NCBI RefSeq assembly: GCF_032362555.1
Contig: NC_083522.1
Span: forward strand, 7,046,001 to 7,110,000
Length of the DNA: 64,000 bases
Source of the DNA: Amyelois transitella
Lineage: Eukaryota; Arthropoda; Insecta; Lepidoptera; Pyralidae
Reading direction: 5' to 3'
Shown: in pieces, positions 32,601-44,051 of the stretch
Layout of the letters: each line of letters begins with the position of its first letter
Numbering within the stretch: position 1 is the first letter of the stretch
Made by a program: the position numbers and the translations under genes
The notes under the pieces: generated by a model
Told to the model about the DNA's origin: nothing
What the model saw: only the letters and a program-made list of their open reading frames with translations
Database searches by the model: none

Positions 32601-32982
32601 CCATCATTCCTTTACTCTCGTTGACTATTTCCTTAATCTACCTAAACTTTTCACTTACCACTTTCAATTTACTAAAATTTCAATACTGTGATATCCAGAT
32701 GCATATCACCAATGCTTTTTTATTCCTACACTTTTCCAAGTATTAAGTTATGGCACAATGTTCCCAGCTATTCCAATATGAAATATCATCTAACAACACC
32801 AATTCCAGAGTCGGGTACAGGAATAGAACCCATAACTCAGCGGTTAATGGATCGCCCGCATATCAGGAGGTGACTAATGACTGCACTCACATCCATTTTT
32901 ATATAGCGAATATCTAGATGATAATTATAATGATCATTTTTTTGCTGTTGTTAATAATTTTGATTATTTTTTTCTTTCATAG

Positions 32983-33221
32983 AGTCACGTTTATAGTCAC
33001 ACAACAGTCTCGAAGAGACCGATAGGCCACGTTCAGCTTTTTGACTTACCTAATGATAGAATTCAGATTCAAATAGTGACAGTTTACGAGCCCATCGCCT
33101 AAAATAAGAATCCCAAGTTTATAAGCCTATTCCTTAATCGCCTGTTACGACGTCCATGGGAAATGAGTTGGAGTGGTCCCATTCTTTTTTATATTGGTGC
33201 CGGGAACCACACGGCACGGCA
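32983..33221 (-). repeat. SF1 repeat, nearly full length
   Basis: Missing only the CCCTTGCGGGGTAGACAG hairpin block, which is replaced by TAGTCACACAAC. The 5' end is complete (GGTGCCGGGAACCACACGGC). Confidence 0.85.
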
Positions 33222-33862
33222 ATTTTGATTATTTTCTTTGCAAATCTTCAAATTATACGTCTATGTTGATTTGAAAAACCATTTTATTGCATTCTCTATC
33301 TTTTCCATGAACAATAGGTATATTCTAGAATGTTTAAGGTTATCTGCTCAAGTCCATAGTAGCTATAGTCTTATACCGGAACTTAGTAAGTGCCTAATAG
33401 ATATAAGTCATGTATTTACTAAGAATTAACTTTAAATACAAAACATAAACTATGTATTGAATTAAATGCAACTAAATAAGCCGTTCGGATCACCATTCCG
33501 TTACCCTAACAGGGAGATTGGCAAAGTTACCATAACTCGTAGTAATCCCGTGTCGTAATTGAAATCGGGCAATAGAACAATTGGCTAATTGGGGGCAAGT
33601 TGCGACCGTCCCGGATTTATCCCGGATCGGCCCGTGATTGGGACTTGCGGTCCCTTTGCAGGTTTTGTGAAATTAACGATTTTAAATCATGTTGTTATTA
33701 TTGGCTCAATAATTGGAAAATAAATAAGCTGTTAGATAGGTACTTTTGTTTATGCAGATCGTCTGGTGAAGCGAATCCACTTTGTGTTCATTTGTTTATT
33801 GTGTTATTATGAAATTCAGAAAGAAAATTTTGATAGTTTTGACATTAATAAAAAAACATAAA

Positions 33863-34015
33863 ATATCGCCTCGTTCCCGGAGAAGTAGGCAGAGACTGCA
33901 ACTTTTAACAGGCCACAATCCCTGCATACTACTTTCGCTTCTTCGCTAGTGCTCTTCATGCAAACTAAAAAAAATATCGGTTTACGGTATTCTTGACTTA
34001 CCCTATCTCCAGGAA
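33863..34015 (-). mobile_element. LF2 LINE 3' fragment
   Basis: CGCCTCGTTCCCGGAGAAGT, AGGCAGAGACTGCAAC, ATCCCTGCATACTACTTTCG and TTCATGCAAACT. It keeps upstream LF2 sequence to about 34015. Confidence 0.6.
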
Positions 34016-34198
34016 AATTATTTTATTTAAAGTACAAAACATAGTTTCGAAAATTCGTTAGTGTATGCGTTGAATAATTCATCGGACCTCTAGTTTATTC
34101 AGATCTCGTAACAATCCCAATATTGTAAACACAATCGTGTTGGTAACAAACCGTACGTAAACAATCCAATTATTACGGTTTTACGGTTTTAATGTTTG

Positions 34199-34441
34199 CG
34201 CCGCGTGGTTCCCGGCACCAATAGAAAAAGAATAGGACCACAACATTTTCTTCTCACGGATGTCGTAAAAGGCGACTAAGGGATAGACTTATTTACTTGG
34301 GATTCTTCTTTTAGGCTACGGGCTAGCAGCCTGTCACTATTTGAATCAATTCTATCATTAAGCTAAAGAGCTGGACGTGGCCTATCAGTCTTTTCAAGGC
34401 TGTTAGTTTTGTCTACGCTGCGAAGGATATAGGAAAAGGAT
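34199..34441 (+). repeat. SF1 repeat, nearly full length
   Basis: GCCGCGTGGTTCCCGGCACC start, ATGTCGTAAAAGGCGACTAA, TACGGGCTAGCAGCCTGTCA. The final hairpin has diverged to CTACGCTGCGAAGGATATAG and the tail is lost. Confidence 0.85.
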
Positions 34442-34855
34442 AGAGGGGGCTTTCTACGCAGGCGAATCCGCGGACTAAAGCTAGTGTGTCTAAAAGCCCT
34501 GAGGGCCGAAGCGGGAATGGTTAGCGTAGAACTGGGAAAACGCTAAGAGAGAGAGTTTAATTAAAAACCGTAATTTCTGCTACAATCACAATTAACTCAA
34601 ATACTTTGTTTTGCTGTCTAATGATTTTTTAATTGCCACCTTTAAAATTACTTTTGAATTACGTCGCTAATAACAGGAGGCCCTTTGTCGTCAAATATCC
34701 CGGAGAAAAAATTAAAAGTAAGGGCAATGTCCAATTTTGGAAAGATGACAGAATACATAATTAGTAGCTGCGATGAATAGGAATTTGTCAATTTTCAGGA
34801 CAACCCGTGAAAGATCTATGTACTGACAGCTTTTTAATTGAAAGTGAACATATGT

Positions 34856-35005
34856 ACATACAGATAATCACGCCTATATCCAGACCCAGCAGCATTGAAA
34901 TACTACTTGACAGGTTGCTAGCCCATCGCCTAAAAGTTTATAAGCTTATCCCTTAGTCGCTTTTTACAAAATCCATGGGGAAAAGATGAGGTAGTCGTAT
35001 TATTT
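34856..35005 (-). repeat. SF1 repeat with internal deletion
   Basis: The tail and TCACGCCTATATCC are joined to GACAGGTTGCTAGCCCATCG and TTATAAGCTTATCCCTTAGT. About 80 bases of the middle are missing. Confidence 0.65.
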
Positions 35006-36854
35006 GTTCTATTTTATTCCGATTGCTATGGTCCAAATAGAATTTATACAATTCAGTTCAATACAGTCATACTTAGTAACAATATTAATCTATATATGAT
35101 TATATATTTGTTGCAACTAACTAAAAGAATATAAAATATGTTACAACGACCAACTTGCAGTTGTAATTATACTTGTAATATAATAAATTATATAAATATA
35201 AATGCTTTAAAATTCTAACTAAGTATAAATATCAAACTAATAGTAGGCCATAAAAATAAAGTAAAATAAAAACAAAAAAACTATACATTGTACAGCCCTG
35301 CATATTATCAACTTGCAGAAGCGTGCCCAGAAGCTGTCAGCATTTCACATAGAATTTTGTAACATTCGAATCTTGTGACTCGTCGTGTTCCCTGTTTACC
35401 CCTTAAGGGACAAAGACGATGTCACGATTAAATTAATATTAAATTGTCTCTAGATATTTTTGTTTGTTCAACAGATATAATAATTAGGTCGCGCCCTCCA
35501 TCCACTTTATTAATGTGTTTACGTCTGTTCATCTCTTTCAATTGGTATAAAGAAAAATGAAGGGAGAGAAATAATATTTATACGAGAAATAAATGAAAAG
35601 ATTTTTGGTCCAGAATGAAAGAGTCATTCATTTTCAACAAAGACATAAAATGATTAGGAATTTCGAAATTTGGTTGGCAGCTTTATATTATTAATATGAT
35701 TAAGATTTAGATCAAAAAACATCTAAAAATATTGTAAATTATTGTGACTGGCAAAATAAGGTCAGTTTGAGTTTAAGAAATAAATAATATTGTAATGGCA
35801 TAAGATTTTTGGTACTTCATTTAACACGCTCTAAAACGTATGAAACAAAAATACCGTCTCTGCTGTATTTATAATTAACCGACTAAATATTAAATAAACT
35901 TACACGTTTTATATTTTAACTTAGATAACGTCATATTGATAGACATACATATGTTTAAAGGATAGCCGTGGTTGTGTTTCACTTTGATTTTATTTTTTAT
36001 TTATTATATAACAAACCTGTTTTTCTACAGTAGGTGGGGTACGACAACAATTAATAATCCAAGCTGGGTGAATGAAGATGGAATGCGGGCTGTTTCTGGG
36101 GAGGGCGCAAAAGGAACAAATGCCAGGACGATTTATGGATTGGGTTTCCCATATACTATAAATAAACGAGCAATATTTGTATGTAAATATTTGCACTCGC
36201 GTTCTCGAAAACGGCTCTAACGTTTTCGTTGACATTTGAAATATAGGTGCATACGTGCGTAAATAGTCGATTTAGCTGGGTTCCGCGTCCAGAAAAAAAT
36301 ACTTTTGCCATATTTTCACCCAAAATCATTTTCTTATATAAGATGGTCGCTAGAGATCGATAATTCGATGCGGCAACCGCTTTACTAATGGTGTAGTTAG
36401 CAACGGATAGTTTTATTTTTACTACTTTTTGATGGTGTTTATTATTATTATTACCGAGCGCAGCTCGGTCACCCAGGTACAACTGCTTAAATCAAGCAGC
36501 TTTTTTATAATAAACACAATACTAGTCGACTCAATCTAGTATATATCTTATTAATGATGCCAATTCTGAGTTTCAGCAACATGAGACCTAAGTACTTTAG
36601 TTGAAACCCCGGTGACAATATTACTGTCTCGGTGTCTTCGTGTCCTTGTACCCTAAGAAACTACTAAATGGTAATTTCGACCTTGTTTACAAGAAAACAT
36701 GGCTTATTGTCGCACAACAAAGAAACTAGGACAACTTATACGAAGGAAAGTATTTTATCACGTATGTAACGCTGCGGTGCAAATAAAAGGCATTTTTAAA
36801 CAAAATATTTTGCTTATATTGAGATAGCAAAGGTATGTGGGCAGTTTCTACCTT
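35006..36854. other. Gene-free stretch, putative intron
   Basis: No exon seen. It includes a small SF1-end remnant at about 35385-35425. A (TTA)n run at about 36439 leads into ACCGAGCGCAGCTCGGT, a 7-bp-arm palindrome found in several lepidopteran repeats. Confidence 0.35.
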
Positions 36855-36990
36855 TTTCCACGTGATATGTTCCCTGCATAAGTTCACGCACATTCATCAA
36901 TCTTTTCATGCAAACTCAAACGCTAATTTAGGCCCTTTAGATTATGTTCTCTTAACTTGATCCTTCACCAGTAAAAACTTCCCTTAGTAT
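36855..36990 (-). mobile_element. LF2 LINE fragment, diverged
   Basis: GTTCCCTGCATAAGTTCACG, TCAATCTTTTCATGCAAACT and ATGTTCTCTTAACTTGATCC match the minus-strand LF2 region upstream of its terminal hairpin. Confidence 0.45.
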
Positions 36991-37059
36991 CAAGGTACGG
37001 GTTTTTTTAAACTAAAAGAAATTTCTTTTTCATACTTTTATAATATATCAATATACCTA

Positions 37060-37112
37060 TTTGCCTACCCCTCCGGGAAAGAGGCGTGATTTTATGTATG
37101 TATGTATCCCTA
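37060..37112 (+). mobile_element. LF2 LINE terminus, 50 bases
   Basis: TGCCTACCCCTCCGGGAAAG, AGGCGTGATTTTATG and three ATGT-type units. This is the best-preserved LF2 end hairpin in the window. Confidence 0.7.
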
Positions 37113-37429
37113 TTAACCAGTTTCGAAATTTCTCTTCAAATTTTCACTATATTTTCAAGTTTTATAAATTCTCTAACACCAAGTTAAGCTTTCAAATTGT
37201 CAATACTACACGTCTCCGCCATCTTTGAAAACTTATTGCATCGAACACACGTGTCCCATAACATTTCATCTAAAATGACTGTTCTCTGTCCAAAGATGTT
37301 ATTTTTGTTTTATACCCTAATAAAACTCCAGCGCTCGTTATTTTTAGGGCTTTTATCCAACTGCTGAGGAAAATTGTTATGGAAAACGATTGGGATAGAA
37401 TCTAAGAGAATGTTTTAAATATTGTCCGG

Positions 37430-37560
37430 AGCCACTCACCGTCTTTTTCTCTCATCTCATCTTTGAGCGTTCCCAGTTGCACCGTCCGCCATTATGCTTC
37501 GAGGTCTTAGGCCCGCTTTCAGACTATTTTCTTCCCATCCCACTAGTACTAGTGGATACT
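37430..37560. repeat. Repeat-like GC-richer segment
   Basis: TTTGAGCGTTCCCAGTTGCA and the following TTAGGCCCGCTTTCAGACTA loosely match a segment at 52562-52640. It may be two old copies of one unclassified repeat. Confidence 0.35.
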
Positions 37561-37911
37561 ACTAGTTTCATATTAATCATTACATATTATGTCAGATTTA
37601 TTTTGTGTAAAATACAAGTGATCATACAAGAAATAGCGTAATAAAGAGAACGTTAATAATGAATGAATGCACTTAGACAGTTTAGTATTGTGGACAGAAT
37701 GAGTGAGAGCAGGTTATGGTAACAACATATTGTCTACGTACAAACTAGCGCCACATGCGAGAAAAAATGTAAACCATTGCACTTGTAATTAACGTAAGTC
37801 CGTTACGAACCATTCTTGAGAGATTTAAGGTAGAAAGAGTGGGTAATTGGGAAAGATAAAATATGAAACATTAGACGAACAAATCTTGACCTAACGGTGA
37901 ATCCGTTCTGG

Positions 37912-38040
37912 TTAAAGGTCATCAAGTGTACCCAAAATATGGATGAAGCGAAAGAACTACATAAGCATGCCAGTATAATGGCAAGAAGAAAGATGTAGTC
38001 TTTGCCTACCCTTCCGGGAAAGACGTGACTTTGTTTTATG
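37912..38040 (+). mobile_element. LF2 LINE 3' fragment
   Basis: AAGTGTACCCAAAATATGGA, TGGATGAAGCGAAAGAACTA, TTTGCCTACCCTTCCGGGAA and a degraded tail. An internal deletion removes the TTGCATGAAGA block. Confidence 0.6.
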
Positions 38041-38754
38041 AATCAAATAAAAATTTTAAAATCTTGTCTGAATCCACTTAACTCTGATGAAACTCTAGTC
38101 GAAAACTTAATATTGAAAGCATAAAACCTAGCAATAAACTCTCGCAAATCTTCTCACATTTTATTTACTCGAAGTACTCGAACTATTGAATATTTAATAA
38201 GCGATTCTATTCCATTATCAGCACAGGGTTTCTTTAATAATGGACGCTGAAGCCTCTCTGAGCTCGGATATAACTTACTTGGAGATTTCTAGCTATTGTT
38301 GTGATTTCCTTAGTGGCACGAAGAAGCCCAGATGGGCACTGCTTGAGTATACTGGTTTGAAATGTTTTATATAATGCTACTTATTATACTCGACTGAGAC
38401 GAAGCGCATAATGACATCTGTTATGGAGATATTGCAAAATGATAACTTTCTTGTCCTCTTTTGTGGAAAGGAAAATGTGATCGACATTTAAATCAATCTT
38501 TACCTCAAATCAATGGCACTTTCTTTAATAGTCTGGTGTAAAAAAGAACTGTAGTTCGTTCCATTCGTAGGAGCACAAGTTCATTCAACAACAAGCAACA
38601 CAACATTCGTAGTCCAAGGTTCCATGCTGGTCTGGTTGCAAAAAAAACACATAGTGTGTGCCGGCCGCTTCACTTTCTGTGCAGAACAAGGGAACGGCAC
38701 ATATACTTGGGTCCTTTTTTGAGGCTTGGCTAGTCTAGATCTGTCTTTATTTGA

Positions 38755-38840
38755 TTCTTAATCCATCATAAAGCTGAACGTAGTGTTACAGTGTTATCAA
38801 AACTGTTCTCTGTCTACCCCGTAAGAGAGAAACACATGAT
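38755..38840 (+). repeat. SF1 repeat, 3' fragment
   Basis: AATCCATCATAAAGCTGAAC and CTGTCTACCCCGTAAGAGAG. Much of the middle is missing. Confidence 0.5.
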
Positions 38841-39317
38841 AAATGAAGTTATTTCTTGGTAATTAATGCCAACATGTTATGTATTATTACTTCCTTAATA
38901 ACTCGATTTTAACTCAAGCTTGTTAAGAAACTTCACTTCATACTGAGGTGAACTTCTAAAGGGAATCTTGCCTAAGTATGAATACCTAATACACAAATTT
39001 GCTATTGTTTACTAAAACTCGAAACATTTATTCATCAGTTAGTCTAAGTATGAGTAATAATTGTGAACACATACGTATCATTATAATGGTGAATTGAGAT
39101 GCGATAGAAAATTTGCGCGTTTCAAACTACGTATCAGTTTCAATCAAGCCTCTACGGCGGCTACAAATGTATTACCTAACACATTCCTGAATTCGATATG
39201 TCACTATCGTGTTCTTATAGGTTAAGAAGCAACCACTTCTAACTCCGGTAGTACTATAATTCAAAGTACACACATACATAAACCGACAAATTAAGTAACG
39301 GTTCTTCATATTCTGTT

Positions 39318-39556
39318 ATGTGCCGCGTGATTCCCGACACCAATAGAAAAAGAATACATCTCTTTACCATGTTGTAAAAGGCGACTAAGAGCTTGTAAAC
39401 TTGGGATTCTTATTTTAGGCGATGGGCAAGCCAACTGTCACTATTTGAATCTCAATTGTATCATTAAGCCAAACAACTGAACGCGGCCTATTAGTCCTTT
39501 CTAGACTGTTGGCTCTGCTTACCCCGCGAGGGATATGGACGTAATTATATGTATCT
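39318..39556 (+). repeat. SF1 repeat, near full length
   Basis: GTGCCGCGTGATTCCCGACA start, TTGTAAAAGGCGACTAAGAG, TAGACTGTTGGCTCTGCTTA and CCCCGCGAGGGATATGGACG end with a short ATGTAT tail. About 15 bases around CCACTCC are deleted. Confidence 0.85.
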
Positions 39557-39648
39557 ATAATATATATGTTCTTCATACACGTGTTCAAACTCAATATCAT
39601 AATAATCATCTAATGGAGATCGCTACGTTCATTATATAGAAACATAAT

Positions 39649-39732
39649 ATGGCGCCGCAGAGCACTGAAGGCCGCTGCGGATTGATGTTCTCAGCTCTGT
39701 GCATGGGACTATTGTCTTTCCCTTGGATTTAA
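39649..39732 (+). other. 27-codon small open frame in a GC-rich patch
   Basis: ATG at 39649 opens a frame of 27 residues (MAPQSTEGRCGLMFSALCMG, then LLSFPWI) with a hydrophobic C-terminal half. The GC content is clearly above the surroundings. No family match is recognised. It could be a chance frame, a decayed exon or a micropeptide. Confidence 0.15.
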
Positions 39733-39959
39733 CATAATGGCCAATATTTGCTTAATTCCGTTCATTTGTTTCGTGACCTGGCACATTTTGAATGGGCGTG
39801 GTGAGAAATATTTATGAAGTTAATTTCATTGTCTCTAGTAATTTAAAACAATTGTTATGAATATGGTTCATTACTTTGCAATTGTTTCTTCTTCTTACTA
39901 AAGAAATATCTTTCCGTGATTGTAGAAGTCAGTTAAGTGCAAGGCTAATAAATTTGATA

Positions 39960-40095
39960 TTTTTTAAACGATGGGTTAGCAACCTACCACTGTTTGATGC
40001 TTAATTCTATAATTAAGCCATATTGCTGAACGTGGAATTTCATAATTTTCAAGACTGTAGGCTATTTCTACCCCGTAAGGAATAAATATTTCATT
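39960..40095 (+). repeat. SF1 repeat, 3' half, diverged
   Basis: AAACGATGGGTTAGCAACCT, GCTGAACGTGGAATTTC and TCTACCCCGTAAGGAATAAA in order. Confidence 0.6.
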
Positions 40096-40611
40096 ATGGT
40101 ATCCCAAATTCGATTTAAAATTCTAAAATGAAATGCTACTCTAAAATGTGTATTAATATGCGCATATAGTCCATTTTGAAATTAAATAAGAATAGATACT
40201 TAAAAGAATAATAAACGAGATAAGAGTCGCGAATAGGCAGCTTTAGTTATGCCTCAGTTGCAGTCTCTTTTGTACAATTTCTCGACTCACATTGTTTCCT
40301 TTGAGGCGCGCTGGCTGGAGCAAGTACTGGCAACCCCGGTTCAGACTGTTAGGTCTTGTACAATTACCCTTTAAGTTATCTAGTGTTGTCATGTGAAAGT
40401 GATTTGTTTAATAATTAATGCCTCGTGGCATTAAATCCTATTGTACATTATTTGAGCCGTAATAAAGTTTAAACCATCATTTCAGTCTGTACTTATGCGC
40501 CTCTGAAAAAAATTTTAGAAGGAGGGGTTTTTGAGTGGGTGTTTATATCTACAAATGTTACTCATGCAAAGCCATGGCGAGTCACTAGTAAATGAATAAA
40601 TAAAAAATATA

Positions 40612-40641
40612 TACATAAAGGTCAGATTAAAAGTACCGACC
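40612..40641 (+). mobile_element. LF2 LINE, left part split by a DNA transposon
   Basis: AAAGGTCAGATTAAAAGTAC matches the LF2 segment AAGGGTCAGGTGAAAAGTAC (about 1194-1213) and is cut off at 40641 by the inverted-repeat element. The LF2 sequence resumes at 41831. Confidence 0.6.
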
Positions 40642-41830
40642 TCAGGGGGCCAACCACAACGTCTTATAGCAGTATTAGTTTAATATTACATTGATTTTTT
40701 GCACCACGAGGTCTTTAAAACAAGCTTAAAACAATATTACTTTTTCAGATAGTTTTGGTGACGTCACCTCTATTTCGTTCATTCAAATTGGTACCATGAC
40801 GTGACTTTACGCCTATAGCATTATTGTTTTAATGTCAAATTTAGCAATCTTAAAAAAGTTCCTCTTTCGCAACGGATACAACATTATTTACTATTATTTG
40901 CTGAAATAAGTGAGTAAATCTACATAGTTTCGGAAAAAAGCTTATTAGAAAGTGAACGTGAATATTATAGGTAGTGACTGCAATTGTTTAGCAATGGATT
41001 TGAACTTCGAAATTTTCGATTTCTTGGAAGCCGACGAAGCCGCTAACTCCGAAGAGGTTAGATCAAGAAAACGCCGTCGTATGTCGTCGTCGTCTTATTT
41101 AGTAAAATTATTTTAAACCCACATAACTAAAGTTTTATTCATTAAATTGGTTTTGAACAAAACTCACTTTATTTCAATGGTGACGCTGAAGAGACGAATA
41201 TGAAAATGAGCCATAAGATTAAAATAGGCCTCACCTATTATGGCTCAGTCGAAGAAAGTTTTTTATTCACCATTTAAAACTAACATAAATTTTATTTAAA
41301 GTTTGAAACACTTGAGTTGGGTTTGTTTACATTTCACATTTTTTTTCGCCTATGACAGCATGCGACCTTGCGTTCCGTTCACGATTCACCTCGTCATAAA
41401 GATTAGGTTACATACTTATTTATCAACATTTTAAATCATATGTTTGAGATATTAGTTTATATTACATAATAAGTTACGTAAATATCCTAATGTTTTTGTA
41501 AATAAACACTTTTAAATAATTTACAGCAACTTTTATACTTATATTATTATAATTTTTTATCATCGTACTTAATGCGTTATACGGAACGACAATTGAAAGC
41601 GATTGAAGGGGATGGCGTTATGTATTATATATAGCGCTGTTTCTTTTTATCCTTTAGCAGGGAATAGACAAAGTCAATAAATCATTCATTCTTTCGCAAC
41701 ACTAAGCAGGAATAAAATAAGATTGCGTGATAGAGGTCATGGTACGAATATGAGTAATGTTATTACAAGCTTATAATAAGACTTCCTTGAAATAAGATTG
41801 TTTTACAAAAGCTTGTGGTTGGCCCCCTGA
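40642..41830. mobile_element. 1.19-kb DNA transposon with 18-bp terminal inverted repeats
   Basis: TCAGGGGGCCAACCACAA at 40642-40659 is exactly mirrored at 41813-41830. The element interrupts an LF2 LINE copy, whose two halves flank it in register. The inside has a 40-codon frame (40994) and AT-rich DNA but no complete transposase, so it is nonautonomous or internally deleted. The CAGGGG-type end recalls hAT elements and the inner frame recalls Harbinger-type proteins. No target-site duplication of 3 or 8 bases was found, so the superfamily stays open. Confidence 0.75.
40994..41116 (+). pseudogene. Short N-terminal frame inside the DNA transposon
   Basis: Forty residues starting MDLNFEIFDFLEADEA, followed by a basic SRKRRR stretch and a serine run, ending at TAA 41116. 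An acidic start followed by a basic patch is plausible for the beginning of a transposase. Continuation in any frame was not recognised, so this looks like a deletion remnant. Confidence 0.35.
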
Positions 41831-41945
41831 TTGCATTATGAAAGCTGCGAATGTAGTTGAAGCGAAAAAAAACCAGGGATCGTGGCAAGTGGAAATATGT
41901 ACTCTCTGCCTATCCCTCCAGTAAAGTGAATTCAAGTGAGCATGT
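41831..41945 (+). mobile_element. LF2 LINE, right part after the DNA transposon
   Basis: TTGCATTATGAAAGCTGCGA, ATCGTGGCAAGTGGAAATAT and CTCTGCCTATCCCTCCAGTA continue the LF2 copy interrupted at 40641. A GATG-like piece near the EAKE codons has become an A-run. Confidence 0.65.
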
Positions 41946-42119
41946 AAAATAGACAGGAAGGTTTTTGTTTCTAATTAAACGCAGGCGGATTTGCGCGCAA
42001 CAGCTTGTTGCAAAATAAGATTAAATCTAGAGCAAATCAGATTATTTTAAACTTCGTGATCCACTTTGAAAGTTTCAGGTGCGTTGATTTCGTTAACGTC
42101 CTTTGATTGCCGTGTGGAA

Positions 42120-42205
42120 TACAAATTAACACAAAACAGAAGTATGCGGGGATCGCGGCAAGTGAATAGATTAGTAGTATTTTCCCTCCGGAAAAGACGT
42201 CGCTT
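42120..42205 (+). mobile_element. LF2 LINE 3' fragment
   Basis: AGAAGTATGCGGGGATCGCG, GCAAGTGAATAGATTAGTAG and TTCCCTCCGGAAAAGACGTC. The tail is absent. Confidence 0.5.
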
Positions 42206-42947
42206 GCTCTGCGATAATATAATTATAAATGTCTCGTACGTGTGTAGTAGTGTCTCGTAGCTGAAAATAAAACAATTATTATCTTTATAACTAATAGCAA
42301 CTTCCAAAGAAAGGTCTACCTAGATTTTGATTAAATGTACGTTAGATCTGCCAATAGAATTTTGTAGGGTAACAATATCGGTTAAGTAGATTTTCTAGAA
42401 TTGCAAATTTTGTAAATATTTAAAATTTTCGCGAGTTCCAAGTTCACGGCGAACGACTAGTATTTTGATTTGATATTACTTACTAATATATATAAAAAGT
42501 TGCCTTAAAATTTTTAAAGACAGGTTTCCAAAATTTCCAAAAAAAGTATTTCGAGAATACCTACACCAATTTTTTTCTTACGCTCTCAACACAAAACAAT
42601 AACGCGTCACATCTCTTACCCTTTTTATTTTGTGTTTGAAGTCAAATAGTGTTTACTAACACCGCCAGGGCTGTCACCTCTCCTGAAATTGCCAAACTTG
42701 GGGTCCCTGAATATTTGACGGCATTCCCGAGACAGTGTCGAATTGTAAACGAGGGACCAGGAACGGAAATTAAGGTGACGACTTAACTTGGTTTTATTAT
42801 TGTTTCAAACTCTCTCTCTCTCACTCTCTCTAAGAACTAGAATCCTGTCCCCTGTTGCGCTCCAGTGAAATTTTCTAAAAATATATTGTCATAATGATCG
42901 TTGTTTATATCTAAATCTCTTTTGATTTTGTGTTCCAAGAAAAGATT

Positions 42948-43010
42948 AAAACTTTTTCTGATTGGCCTGAGAGATAGGCCTGTTTAATTTGTCCCTATAT
43001 ACTTTTGCGA
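42948..43010 (+). mobile_element. SINE (type 1), small internally deleted fragment
   Basis: AAAACTTTTTCTGATTGGCC and TTAATTTGTCCCTATATAC are the two ends of the type 1 body; the part between them is missing. Confidence 0.55.
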
Positions 43011-43082
43011 TACATTATGAACTAGAGATTATTTTAAATATAAATTAGCAACATTTCAATAACTCTGAATTCCTATAAAGCT

Positions 43083-43185
43083 AAATACATACATACATAC
43101 ATATAATCACGTCTATATCCCTTGCGGGGTAGACAGAGCCAACAGTCTTGTAAAGACTAATAGGCCACATTCAGCTGTAAAGCTA
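43083..43185 (-). repeat. SF1 repeat, 3' end with (CATA)n tail
   Basis: A CATACATACATACATATAAT tail, TCCCTTGCGGGGTAGACAGA and AGGCCACATTCAGCTGTAAA. It stops in the middle of the family. Confidence 0.8.
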
Positions 43186-43274
43186 AATGTTGCTTCAAAT
43201 CTTCAAACTGACACTGTCTTCGCCGTAACAGTGTTTTCGATATGTGTGTAATTTTTTTTGAAGACAGAAAATGT

Positions 43275-43345
43275 GACAGCGGCAGCTGATGTGTCCTTTC
43301 GGTCTTTTCAAGACTGTTTGCTCTGTCTAGCCCCTAAGACGTGAT
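43275..43345 (+). repeat. SF1 repeat, 3' fragment
   Basis: GGTCTTTTCAAGACTGTTTG and CTCTGTCTAGCCCCTAAGAC, then ATAATATATA. It faces the minus copy at 43083-43185. Confidence 0.5.
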
Positions 43346-43361
43346 AATATATAGATACTAG

Positions 43362-44051
43362 CTGTGCCCGCGACTTCGTCCGCGTGGAATAGTTATTTTG
43401 GGCATCATATTTATTTTTGCAAACATCCTCCTCGGCCTTATCAATTATAGCTGCTAATAGGTCAGGCGGTCACGCGTATTAGAAAGGACGCTGGTTCGCC
43501 GTATTAAATGTTTCGCTGCAAATTGCTTATAACGTCTATATCTCAAAACCTATTCGTCTGATTTATATACTGTAAATGGCAATTTTAGTCTACATGAAAA
43601 GCCGAAATTAATAAACATATTTATTTGGATAAGGATTAATACTGAATTAAAGAAAATTGGTTTCAAAATAACTTATGTTTATAATGAAAAAATAATCTTA
43701 AAAAATGAACAATAAAGTGGTTATTGTAAGTAAACCTTAAGAGATAGATATATGCTCTCGCGGACTTTTTTGTGGCAAAAAATGAGTACATCTTTAGTAC
43801 ATTGTTTTACTATATCTTTGTTGGTTTGCGCAGCGTTCGCGTGGATTGCTCGCAGATGGCCGACTCATTCAACTTTCACCTGCATTGTTGACGTTTCCCT
43901 TAGGAAATCCGGGATAAAATGTAGCCTTCCTCGATAAATAGACTATCTAACAGTGAAAGAATTATTCAAATTGGTTCAGTAGTTTCTGAGATTAGCGCGT
44001 TTAAACAAACAAACAAAACAAACTCTTCAGCTTTATAATATTAGTATAGAT
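43362..44051 (+). mobile_element. Nonautonomous element, CGACTTCGTCCGCG type
   Basis: Starts TAGCTGTGCCCGCGACTTCG and TCCGCGTGGAATAGTTATTT. It contains GCCTTCCTCGATAAATAGAC and GAGATTAGCGCGTTTAAACA and ends TTTATAATATTAGTATAGAT. At about 690 bases it is longer than the 29328 copy, with extra sequence after GGGCATCAT. The 61-codon frame inside has no family resemblance. Confidence 0.7.

Noticed and set aside
32810-32875. tRNA-like fragment with GGGTTCTATTCC on the minus strand
   Set aside because: Only a weak box-B match; no box A in the right order and no cloverleaf.
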